Source: Lachnospiraceae bacterium (GTDB lineage Bacteria > Bacillota > Clostridia > Lachnospirales > Lachnospiraceae). Taken from it: a stretch of DNA of 64,000 nucleotides. The stretch spans positions 1 through 64,000 of the forward strand of contig JAFTZJ010000057.1 of the NCBI GenBank assembly GCA_017461045.1, in the 5' to 3' direction. The position numbers and the translations under genes are program-made. The notes under the pieces were generated by a model, which was given only the letters and a program-made list of their open reading frames with translations, was not told where the DNA came from and searched no databases. Shown here in pieces: positions 51,591-59,325 of the stretch. The number at the start of each line of letters is the position of its first letter. The stretch's first letter is position 1.

Positions 51591-52970
51591 ATGGAACGAC
51601 CAAATGCATGGAAGACTTACACGAAGAAGCAGTTGAAGGAATTGGAAAAGCTGAACAAGAACTATCGTGCATTCTTAGATGCCGGTAAAACGGAGCGGGA
51701 ATGTATTGTAGAGATTGTCAAGCAGGCGGAGGCCGCCGGTTACGTGAATTTGGACAAGGTACTGGCACAGAAGCAATCAGTAAAAGCAGGCGATAAGGTA
51801 TATGCTGTATGCATGAAGAAGACCATTGCATTATTCAATATCGGAACGAAACCATTGGAGCAGGGAATGAATATTTTGGGCGCTCATATTGATTCCCCTC
51901 GCTTGGATGTGAAGCAGAACCCATTATATGAAAATGGAGATATGGCGTATCTGGATACTCATTATTACGGAGGTATCAAGAAGTATCAGTGGGTAACTCT
52001 GCCACTGGCGATTCATGGTGTTGTTGTGAAGAAGGACGGTTCGGTGGTTGATGTTGTAATTGGTGAAAAAGAGGACGACCCGGTATTCTGTGTAACTGAT
52101 TTGCTGATTCATCTGGCTGGAGAACAGCAGGAGAAGAAAGCCAACAAAGTAATTGAAGGAGAGAACCTGGATATTTTATTTGGTAGTCTTCCATTGAAAA
52201 ATGAAGAAAAAGAAGGGGTAAAAAAGGGCGTACTGCAATTGCTGAAGGAGCAATACGACATGGAAGAGGAAGATTTCCTTTCTGCAGAATTGGAAGTGGT
52301 TCCGGCTGGCAAGGCAAGAGAAGCCGGTATTGACCGAAGCATGATTATGGCATATGGACAAGATGATCGTGTATGCGCGTACACCTCTTTGGTAGCAATG
52401 TTAGAAGTAAATGATGTGACGAAAACCACCTGTTGTCTGTTAACAGACAAGGAGGAAATCGGAAGTGTAGGTGCTACCGGTATGCAATCAAAGTTCTTTG
52501 AAAATACAGTAGCTGAATTGTTGGATAGCATGGGTGATTACTCTGAGCTGACCCTGCGCAGATGCTTGAAGAATTCTCGCATGTTGTCCTCCGATGTTAG
52601 CGCTGCATTTGATCCGTTGTATGCTGCTGCTTACGAGAAAAACAATGCAGCACATTTTGGCAGAGGTATGGTATTTAACAAATTTACCGGCGCAAGAGGC
52701 AAGTCCGGTTCCAATGATGCCAATGCAGAATACATGGGTGCATTGCGTAAGATTTTAGAAGATCATCAGGTGGCTTATCAGACCGCGGAGCTTGGAAAGG
52801 TAGATGTAGGTGGTGGCGGAACCATCGCATATATCCTGTCTTTATATGGTATGGAAGTAATTGATAGTGGTGTTGCAGTGCTGAATATGCACGCACCTTG
52901 GGAAGTGACCAGCAAGGCAGATATCTATGAAACCAAGAAGGGTTATGTGGCATTCTTAAAGGACGCATAG
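51591..52970 (+). CDS. M18-family metalloaminopeptidase
   Basis: A 459-residue zinc aminopeptidase of the M18 (aspartyl aminopeptidase/Ape) family that trims N-terminal residues from peptides in the cytosol. Metal-site motifs are GAHIDSPRLDVKQNP, the bridging-Asp region AYGQDDRVCAYTS, DKEEIGSVGATG with the catalytic Glu, and NMHAPWEVTSKADIYET near the end. Length is typical. CAGGAGG lies before the ATG, after the foldback repeat region. Confidence 0.93.
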   Translation: MERPNAWKTYTKKQLKELEKLNKNYRAFLDAGKTERECIVEIVKQAEAAGYVNLDKVLAQKQSVKAGDKVYAVCMKKTIALFNIGTKPLEQGMNILGAHIDSPRLDVKQNPLYENGDMAYLDTHYYGGIKKYQWVTLPLAIHGVVVKKDGSVVDVVIGEKEDDPVFCVTDLLIHLAGEQQEKKANKVIEGENLDILFGSLPLKNEEKEGVKKGVLQLLKEQYDMEEEDFLSAELEVVPAGKAREAGIDRSMIMAYGQDDRVCAYTSLVAMLEVNDVTKTTCCLLTDKEEIGSVGATGMQSKFFENTVAELLDSMGDYSELTLRRCLKNSRMLSSDVSAAFDPLYAAAYEKNNAAHFGRGMVFNKFTGARGKSGSNDANAEYMGALRKILEDHQVAYQTAELGKVDVGGGGTIAYILSLYGMEVIDSGVAVLNMHAPWEVTSKADIYETKKGYVAFLKDA

Positions 52971-53037
52971 CAAATGAGAAAAACGATATAAGGCAGTTAT
53001 CAAGTGAAATCTACAAAAGGAAAGAAGGAAATTCTCC

Positions 53038-53508
53038 ATGAATATACGACTGGCACAGGAACGGGATATTGAACGGATTCATGAATTGTTATTTCAGGTA
53101 TGTCTGGTACATCACAATGGAAGACCGGATTTGTTCAAGTATGGTGGTAGAAAATATACGGACGAGCAGTTGAAGGAATTAATGCAAGATAAGAATCGGC
53201 CAATTTTGGTTGCGGTGGATGAGAAGGATTATGTCCTAGGTTATGCCTTCTGTATATTCCAACAATACTTGGAGGATAATATTCTTACGGATATTAAGAC
53301 CTTGTATATTGATGATTTGTGCGTAGACGAAACCGTTCGAGGGCAACATATTGGAAAAACTCTTTATGAAGCGGTGATTGCTTTTGCGAAAGAGCAAGGC
53401 TGTTACAATGTGACCTTAAATGTGTGGAGCTGTAATGAAAGTGCCATGAAGTTCTACGAATCCTGTGGATTGTTGCCGTATAAGATATGTATGGAGACGA
53501 TTCTTTAA
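53038..53508 (+). CDS. GNAT-family N-acetyltransferase
   Basis: A 156-residue GNAT enzyme that moves acetyl from acetyl-CoA to an amine. It shows RLAQERDIERIHELLFQVCL at the start, LYIDDLCVDETVRGQHIGKT as the acetyl-CoA loop (V-x-x-x-x-R-G-x-x-I-G), and NVTLNVWSCNESAMKFYESC with GLLPYKICMETIL at the end. This is the RimI-like fold; the substrate is unknown. It converges with the next gene across a shared terminator. Confidence 0.9.
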   Translation: MNIRLAQERDIERIHELLFQVCLVHHNGRPDLFKYGGRKYTDEQLKELMQDKNRPILVAVDEKDYVLGYAFCIFQQYLEDNILTDIKTLYIDDLCVDETVRGQHIGKTLYEAVIAFAKEQGCYNVTLNVWSCNESAMKFYESCGLLPYKICMETIL

Positions 53509-53530
53509 AAGGAAATGTATAGTGAAATAA

Positions 53531-53565
53531 AAAGTCCCCCGTCAAAGTATCTGACGGGGGATTCT
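53531..53565. terminator. bidirectional rho-independent terminator
   Basis: TCCCCCGTCA / TGACGGGGGA (53535-53544 and 53552-53561) is a perfect 10-bp GC-rich stem with a 7-base loop. The minus-strand reading ends in CTTTTTATTT, a strong T run for the 53590-54213 gene. The plus-strand side (TTCTTAAAT) is weaker but would serve the acetyltransferase gene. Confidence 0.87.
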
Positions 53566-53589
53566 TAAATTAAAGATTCTTATGTAAAA

Positions 53590-54213
53590 TTACTGAACTG
53601 CTTTCTGTACAGCTACGCCGGCTTCCTCTGCCCACTTATCCAGCTTCTCCATAGTAGCGTCATAAGTCTTCTGAGAAATATCCGGTAATTCGCCACCCCA
53701 AAGCTTCTTAGCTTCTTCAAAGCCCTGCTTGATAGCGTCCCGCATTGTTTCAATCTTGCTTGCATCTTCGCCGGTCAAGGCCTTAGCGAAATCTACCATA
53801 CGGTCTGAGGTCTGTTCAACACCCCAATATCCATCTTCAGAAATATCTTCCTGTGCCTGTGCAGCTACTGCCGGGTCTACTTCGAATTCGCCGGTACGAA
53901 TTGCATTCCAGAATGAAGAGTCATTCATTAAGTCTTCATTGGTTGCATTTGCCCAAGCGAAGCTTTGTCCCTGCTTAGTAAACATCTTCTCTACCAAGCT
54001 CTTTAAGGAAGCTACACTAGCATCTGCATCTGCTTTTAATTTTGCAACGATTGCTGAATGGTCGGTTGCTTTCGCAGTTGCTGATATGTCACTGTTCTTT
54101 TCATAAACAGCAGCAGTATCATCGGTTTTGGTTTCTACCGTACTTGCAGCAGCAGTAGTGTTCGTTGCTGTTGTTGCAGGTGTGTACGAAGAATTTGAAA
54201 CTCCTTGAATCAT
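53590..54213 (-). CDS. protein of unknown function with Thr/Ala-rich N-terminus
   Basis: A 207-residue protein on the minus strand. I do not recognise a family. Residues ~1-45 are Thr/Ala/Ser-rich (SYTPATTATNTTAAASTVET), followed by a helical domain with VASLKSLVEKMFTKQGQSFA, EDGYWGVEQTSDRMVDFAKA and DISQKTYDATMEKLDKWAEE. No signal peptide or membrane helix. The ATG at 54213 is supported by GGAGGGTG 8 bases before; a longer frame to 54246 is not. A surface or flagellum-related role is possible, but nothing in the window shows it. Confidence 0.72.
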   Translation of the reverse strand: MIQGVSNSSYTPATTATNTTAAASTVETKTDDTAAVYEKNSDISATAKATDHSAIVAKLKADADASVASLKSLVEKMFTKQGQSFAWANATNEDLMNDSSFWNAIRTGEFEVDPAVAAQAQEDISEDGYWGVEQTSDRMVDFAKALTGEDASKIETMRDAIKQGFEEAKKLWGGELPDISQKTYDATMEKLDKWAEEAGVAVQKAVQ

Positions 54214-54475
54214 GTTTATCACCCTCCTTGGTTGTACTGATTCCAATTGCTTGGAACTAATAATGTGTTATCCGTTGAATTGCTTCAACCATGTCATTGT
54301 ACTTGCATTGGCTTCCTGCCGCAGACAAGTACCGCTATCTATAATATCGGAATAAAAATAGAATACTTAACCCCTGTTTAAAAAATAATAAAAATTTTTT
54401 GGTAGAAAAAAAGAAGAAAGAATCTATTAAAACTTCATAAATTTCACTTGTTTTGGATACAATTTAAGACCCATA

Positions 54476-54484
54476 TGCTATACT
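54476..54484 (+). promoter_or_regulatory. extended -10 promoter of the two-component operon
   Basis: TGCTATACT (TG at 54476-54477, TATACT at 54479-54484) lies 33 bases before the kinase ATG. No clear -35 is seen at the normal distance. The 270-base gap before the kinase otherwise holds AT-rich sequence only. Confidence 0.45.
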
Positions 54485-54516
54485 TGTATGGATAGTTAAA
54501 AGAGGAGGGTACCACG

Positions 54517-55989
54517 ATGAAAATTGCAGACAAAGTAAAAATGCTGGTAATACCGTTGGTATTGATTCCATTTATAATTATCATTGGTGGAACATTTTTA
54601 TTTGGACGAATTTATATTAAAAATGTGTTTGGCTGGGGAAAAGCCAACAGTACATACACCAGTCCGATGTTTGTAATGAATGACAAAGCACAGGATACCT
54701 TAGAAGAAATTCAAACAGAAAGCAACGAGAATCCGGAACATTTTCTGGATGTGGAATATTTGGAAGATATTAATAAACGATTGGAAACCAGTGATGCATT
54801 TGTATTGGTGCGAATTGAGGATGAAATCTACTATCGTGGCAAGGATGAAATTGGCCAGTTAGAATCGGTATTGCCGGAGTATGGAGACAATCATCAGATT
54901 GAAGGTGGTTTGTTTATAGATGCACCGGATTCCCTGTTCCTACGACAACAGGACTTTGAACTAAGCGATGGGACAACCGGTTCATTATTTGTAATCACCC
55001 ATGCGGATGCCTTGGTTCGCAACATGAAGCGAATTATGATTGAAGTCATGGCGATGATTGTAGGTGTATTAATGCTGGTTAGCGGTTTTACCTCTTTATA
55101 CATTTATTGGATATGTGTTCGGCCGTTAAAGTTGCTGCAGGAAGGTACAGAGCGGATTAAGGAAGGTAATCTGGAGGAAGACGTAGAAGTATTGTCAAAT
55201 GATGAGATTGGCGAGGTGTGTCAGTCTTTTAACGAGATGCGTTTGAAGCTAAAAGAATCGGTAGATGAGCGTATGCATCAGGAGCAGGAAAATCGTGAAC
55301 TGATTACAAATATCTCACATGATTTGAAGACGCCTATTACAGCCATTAAAGGATATGTAGAAGGGCTTATGGATGGAGTGGCAGATACACCGGAAAAACA
55401 GGAGCGTTATATTCGGACAATTTATAACAAAGCCAATGAGATGGACGCATTGATAAATGAGTTGTCCTTATACTCGAAGATTGATAATAATTCTATCCCA
55501 TACAATTTTGTAAAAATCAACGTGGCGTCTTATTTTGATGATTGTGTCGAAGATATTTCAATGGATATAGAAGCGGCAAATATGAAGTTGGATTATAGGA
55601 ACGATTGTGAGAAAGATACCCGTGTGATTGCAGATCCGGAGCAGCTGCGTCGGGTGATTGGTAATATTATAACAAACGCTATGAAGTATAATCAAAAAGA
55701 CCAGCGGAGTATTCAGATTCATGTAAAACCATATGAAAATGAATTTGTATATATTGGTATTCGGGATAACGGAGATGGAATTGCAGAAAAGGATTTACCA
55801 TTGATTTTCAAACGTATGTATCGGGGAGATACATCCCGAAATTCGTCAACAGGCGGTAGTGGTCTCGGATTAGCGATTGCGAAACGCATTATAGAAGAAC
55901 ATGGTGGAACTATCTGGGCAGAAAGTGAAGCAGGAGAAGGAACTTTAATTGCATTTACGTTGAGACTTTATGAAGAAAAAGTGGTTTAA
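54517..55989 (+). CDS. sensor histidine kinase with HAMP domain
   Basis: 490 residues. Two membrane helices (~13-33 and ~170-195) flank an outside sensor domain. A HAMP domain follows (RPLKLLQEGTERIKEGNLEE), then HisKA with the phospho-His in ISHDLKTPITAIKGY, and the ATPase domain with IITNAMKYNQ, IRDNGDGIAEKDL and SGLGLAIAKRIIEEHGGT. It is paired with an OmpR-type regulator 27 bases downstream. GAGGAGGG precedes the ATG. The signal sensed is unknown. Confidence 0.93.
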   Translation: MKIADKVKMLVIPLVLIPFIIIIGGTFLFGRIYIKNVFGWGKANSTYTSPMFVMNDKAQDTLEEIQTESNENPEHFLDVEYLEDINKRLETSDAFVLVRIEDEIYYRGKDEIGQLESVLPEYGDNHQIEGGLFIDAPDSLFLRQQDFELSDGTTGSLFVITHADALVRNMKRIMIEVMAMIVGVLMLVSGFTSLYIYWICVRPLKLLQEGTERIKEGNLEEDVEVLSNDEIGEVCQSFNEMRLKLKESVDERMHQEQENRELITNISHDLKTPITAIKGYVEGLMDGVADTPEKQERYIRTIYNKANEMDALINELSLYSKIDNNSIPYNFVKINVASYFDDCVEDISMDIEAANMKLDYRNDCEKDTRVIADPEQLRRVIGNIITNAMKYNQKDQRSIQIHVKPYENEFVYIGIRDNGDGIAEKDLPLIFKRMYRGDTSRNSSTGGSGLGLAIAKRIIEEHGGTIWAESEAGEGTLIAFTLRLYEEKVV

Positions 55990-56016
55990 GAATGTCGTTA
56001 AAAAGGAGAAATGAGT

Positions 56017-56709
56017 ATGAGTAAGATATTGATTGTAGAAGATGAGCAGGCAATTGCCGAATTGGAAAAAGACTATTTGGAATTGTATGATTTTGAAGTC
56101 GATATTGAAAATGACGGACAAAAGGGATTAGACCGCGCGATGCTTGGAAATTATGATTTGATTATTATTGATTTGATGCTTCCAAGCATGGACGGATTTG
56201 AAATCTGCAAACGGGTTCGGGAAGTAAAGGATATTCCAATACTGGTGGTATCTGCTAAGAAGGAAGATATTGATAAGATTCGTGGCTTGGAACTAGGTGC
56301 AGATGACTATATTACCAAACCCTTTAGTCCCAGTGAACTGGTGGCGCGGGTAAAGGCACATTTGTCCCGGTATGAACGACTGGTTGGTAACGGCGGCGGA
56401 CAGAAAAATGAGTTTATTGAAATTCGTGGTATTAAGATTGATAAAACGGCCCGTCGGGTATTTGTAAATGAAGAAGAGAAAATTCTAACAACGAAGGAGT
56501 TTGATTTGTTGACATTTCTGGCCAGCAATCCAAACCATGTGTATACCAAGGAGGAATTGTTCCAGGAGATTTGGAATATGGACTCTGTAGGTGACATTGC
56601 AACCGTTACGGTTCATATTAAGAAGATTCGTGAAAAAATTGAGTTGAATACAGCAAAGCCACAGTATATCGAAACAATTTGGGGGGTGGGCTATCGGTTT
56701 AAGGTGTAG
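56017..56709 (+). CDS. OmpR/PhoB-family response regulator
   Basis: 230 residues. The receiver shows ILIVEDEQAIAELE, acceptor Asp in LIIIDLMLPSMDGFE, and the Lys of DDYITKPFSPSEL. The C-terminal winged helix has ILTTKEFDLLTFLASNPNHV, and TVHIKKIREKIE with YIETIWGVGYRFKV. It is the output partner of the kinase before it. ATG 56017 lies 8 bases after AAAGGAG; ATG 56011 in frame is only 2 away. Confidence 0.95.
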   Translation: MSKILIVEDEQAIAELEKDYLELYDFEVDIENDGQKGLDRAMLGNYDLIIIDLMLPSMDGFEICKRVREVKDIPILVVSAKKEDIDKIRGLELGADDYITKPFSPSELVARVKAHLSRYERLVGNGGGQKNEFIEIRGIKIDKTARRVFVNEEEKILTTKEFDLLTFLASNPNHVYTKEELFQEIWNMDSVGDIATVTVHIKKIREKIELNTAKPQYIETIWGVGYRFKV

Positions 56710-56723
56710 AAAGGAGACATAAT

Positions 56724-56812
56724 ATGAATGAAGCATCGTTGATTTTAGTGTTACTTGGTTTTTTTGCGCAGTAGCCGGTGCAATTACCTTATTTTGCGGA
56801 ATTGAGAATTAA
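56724..56812 (+). CDS. tiny membrane peptide that needs a -1 frameshift
   Basis: An AAAGGAGA site precedes ATG 56724. The zero frame reads MNEASLILVLLGFFAQ and stops at 56774. At the run of seven T (GGT TTT TTT) a -1 shift gives LLGFFCAVAGAITLFCGIEN, a full membrane helix ending at TAA 56812. The heptamer T TTT TTT fits the slippery-site rule in the zero frame. So this is either a frameshifted small protein, a decayed gene, or an error of one T in the run. No stimulatory structure was checked. Confidence 0.4.
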
Positions 56813-56835
56813 ATTTTGGAGATGAAGAATAGAAG

Positions 56836-57570
56836 ATGAATTACAAACTAACGCTTGCATACGATGGCACTCGTTATGATGGGTGGCAGAAGCAAGGAAA
56901 TACATCAAAAACAATACAAGGGAAATTAGAGCAGCTGCTAACACGTTTGGAAGAACAGCCAATTGAAGTGCACGGTTCCGGAAGAACGGATGCGGGGGTT
57001 CATGCAAAAGGTCAGGTGTGCAATTGTAAGTTGAAGGGGACGTGGCAGGAAGAAGAATTGCGAGATGTCATGAATCAATATCTTCCATCTGATATTGCGG
57101 TGCTACAGGTAGAAAAAGTACCGGAACGATTTCATGCCAGACTATCCGCAACGGGGAAGACCTATTGTTATCGAATTTGGACAGGCAAAGTACCCAATGT
57201 TTTTGAACGAAATTACGTGTATACGCATGAACAGCCGGTTTCGGTGGAACGTATGCGACAGGCAATTCCATATTTGCTTGGGACGCATGATTTTAAGAGT
57301 TTTTGTTCCAATAAGCATATGAAGAAGTCTACGGTTCGCACCTTGGATTCGATTGTTATTGAGGAATTGACAAATGAAATCCGTATCACCTATCATGGAA
57401 ATGGATTTCTGTACAACATGGTACGGATACTAACCGGAACCTTGTTAGAGGTCGGCGAAGGAACGCGAGCACCGGAAAGCATGGCAGACATATTGGAGCA
57501 AAAAGACCGGCAGCAGGCAGGGGTTACAGTGCCGCCACAGGGACTTATTTTACTGAGCGTTGATTACTAG
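56836..57570 (+). CDS. truA: tRNA pseudouridine(38-40) synthase
   Basis: TruA modifies uridines in the anticodon arm of tRNAs. The 244-residue protein shows YDGTRYDGWQKQG at the start, the catalytic Asp in HGSGRTDAGVHA, RFHARLSATGKTYCYRIW, HDFKSFCSN and GNGFLYNMVRILTGTLLEVG. It follows the two-component genes and the tiny peptide frame, with TTTGGAGATGAAG before its ATG. Confidence 0.96.
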   Translation: MNYKLTLAYDGTRYDGWQKQGNTSKTIQGKLEQLLTRLEEQPIEVHGSGRTDAGVHAKGQVCNCKLKGTWQEEELRDVMNQYLPSDIAVLQVEKVPERFHARLSATGKTYCYRIWTGKVPNVFERNYVYTHEQPVSVERMRQAIPYLLGTHDFKSFCSNKHMKKSTVRTLDSIVIEELTNEIRITYHGNGFLYNMVRILTGTLLEVGEGTRAPESMADILEQKDRQQAGVTVPPQGLILLSVDY

Positions 57571-57593
57571 TTAAGGAGAAACGGAGGAACTTA

Positions 57594-58304
57594 TTGGTCA
57601 TGAAAATACCGATTTTATATGAAGATGATGCGATTATTGTTTGTGTAAAGCCACAGGGGGTATCCAGTCAGGCAGATAAAAGCAACGATGAAGATGTAGT
57701 CAATTATTTTAAGAGCTACATCTATGATAATGAGGAGTTAGACGAAGAACCATATCTTGCCATTATTCATCGTTTAGACCGCCCGGTAGGCGGAATTATG
57801 GTGTTGGCAAAGACTCAGGAAGCGGCGGCTGATTTGAGCGATCAAGTGCAAGACGGAACCATGATTAAATACTATCAGGCAATCCTTACCGGAGAACTGA
57901 AGAATGACTTTGGCACGCTGGTGGATTATTTAGTACGGGACGGAAAGACCAATACGGCCAAGGTGGTAGCTAAGGGAACCAAGGGAGCGAAAAAAGCAAT
58001 TTTGGATTATGAGGTTTTGGATGTATTCGAAACGGATGAAGGAATCTTGTCCTATGTTCTGATTCAATTACACACCGGGCGCCATCACCAGATTCGGGTA
58101 CAAATGGCCAATCAGGGAGCCGGAATCTGGGGAGATACGAAGTATAACCCACGGTTCCAGAAAATTAAACGAAGATATCAGCAAATCGGTTTGTATGCAA
58201 CCCGATTGGAATTCGAACATCCGGTTACCGGCGAACATCTGGTATTCAAAAACGAGCCGGAAGGTGAAGCGTTCGAGATTATAGAGTTGGAAGAAGACAT
58301 GTAA
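57594..58304 (+). CDS. RluA-family pseudouridine synthase
   Basis: A 236-residue pseudouridine synthase of the RluA/RluD type without an S4 domain. Catalytic Asp is in IHRLDRPVGGIMV; other blocks are MKIPILYEDDAIIVCVKPQG, KYYQAILTG and LHTGRHHQIRVQMANQG. The RNA target is unknown. A TTG at 57594 lies 6 bases after GGAGG; the ATG at 57600 in frame is 12 bases away. It comes 23 bases after truA, so the two are co-transcribed. Confidence 0.92.
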   Translation: MVMKIPILYEDDAIIVCVKPQGVSSQADKSNDEDVVNYFKSYIYDNEELDEEPYLAIIHRLDRPVGGIMVLAKTQEAAADLSDQVQDGTMIKYYQAILTGELKNDFGTLVDYLVRDGKTNTAKVVAKGTKGAKKAILDYEVLDVFETDEGILSYVLIQLHTGRHHQIRVQMANQGAGIWGDTKYNPRFQKIKRRYQQIGLYATRLEFEHPVTGEHLVFKNEPEGEAFEIIELEEDM

Positions 58305-58360
58305 ATAATAATTCACCGTATCCTAAATGTTTGTTAAAGATACGGCGGATTCCATTGTAA

Positions 58361-58429
58361 AAGTACTTAATTATCGGTATAATTATTCCATATAAAATGG
58401 ATAATTTATCGGTAATTAAGTATTTTTTT
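58361..58429 (+). terminator. AT-rich long stem and T run, probable terminator
   Basis: TACTTAATTA / TAATTAAGTA (58364-58373 and 58413-58422) close an imperfect stem that continues with ATTATCC-like arms, followed by TTTTTTT. Another hairpin, CCGTATC / GATACGG (58316-58322 and 58339-58345), lies just before it. The T run ends 3 bases before the ribosome site of the next gene, so it may also act as a leader attenuator. Confidence 0.65.
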
Positions 58430-58437
58430 GAAGGGGA

Positions 58438-59307
58438 ATGAATTTGAAAACTGAAATCAGATATATCTCACAGCAGAATTTAGAGGATTATAAGAAATAT
58501 TTGTCCATGGATAATATGGAGAATATGAGAAGACAAAGCTATCATGGCATGGTATTGCATACAGAAGCAGAAGAACCGGTGCAGGCTATTTTGATTTGGA
58601 ACGATTGGAATTATTTAAAAACTGAAACCGGCGAAGTGGAACGAAATGCAGAAATTATAGAATTCCAAGCAGATCAGCCGGAGAATGGAAAACAGCTGCT
58701 GGAGGCTTTTTTGCAGGAGGCAGAAAAGGTAGGTATAGTTCGAACACAATTCCGATTGCCATTGGATTGGGAGGATGCAAGAGTACCAATGTTAAAGGCA
58801 TCTGGCTTTCAATTGGAGGAACAGGAAAACAATCAAATGGTAATAACAGTCGAGGAACTGACCGCATTGCCAATTGCCAAAAAGGAATTGTTGATACAGG
58901 ATGTTATTAGCATGGGAGAAGTAAATATGCAGCAATTCCGTAAAGCGATGATGACTTGTACTCAGAGTAGTATAACGGAGATGCCAAGGGATTTAATGGC
59001 ATTGCCATTATCCTGGTTTGAACCGGATATATCAAGCTGTATTAAGACGGAGGGTAAGGTTCGAGGCTTGTTCCTGATACACCGTACCGGCTCCGGTGTT
59101 TTGGAAACACAGCTGTTATGTGGATTTGACCAGACAAATAATATGGGTATTTTACATATGATAGTACACAGCATTCAGAAAATACAGAAGAAATATCCGC
59201 CGGATACATTCATTCGCATACGTTGGAACCGGCAACAGACAAAACATCTTGCACAGAAGATGTTGAATCGAAAAATGGGAGATATGGTTATAGTCGCAGA
59301 AAGGTAA
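58438..59307 (+). CDS. GNAT-like acetyltransferase-fold protein
   Basis: A 289-residue protein, probably with two GNAT-like halves: the first ~145 residues (EPVQAILIWNDWNYLKTETG, LLEAFLQEAEKVGI) and a second with GKVRGLFLIHRTGSGVLETQ and IHSIQKIQKKYPP. Motif conservation is weak, so this is a fold-level call. A TTG at 58444 lies 7 bases from AAGGGG, while the ATG at 58438 is only one base away. It directly precedes the giant kinase-like frame by 18 bases and may be co-transcribed with it. Confidence 0.6.
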   Translation: MNLKTEIRYISQQNLEDYKKYLSMDNMENMRRQSYHGMVLHTEAEEPVQAILIWNDWNYLKTETGEVERNAEIIEFQADQPENGKQLLEAFLQEAEKVGIVRTQFRLPLDWEDARVPMLKASGFQLEEQENNQMVITVEELTALPIAKKELLIQDVISMGEVNMQQFRKAMMTCTQSSITEMPRDLMALPLSWFEPDISSCIKTEGKVRGLFLIHRTGSGVLETQLLCGFDQTNNMGILHMIVHSIQKIQKKYPPDTFIRIRWNRQQTKHLAQKMLNRKMGDMVIVAER

Positions 59308-59325
59308 AAGAAGGGAAGGTAGAAT

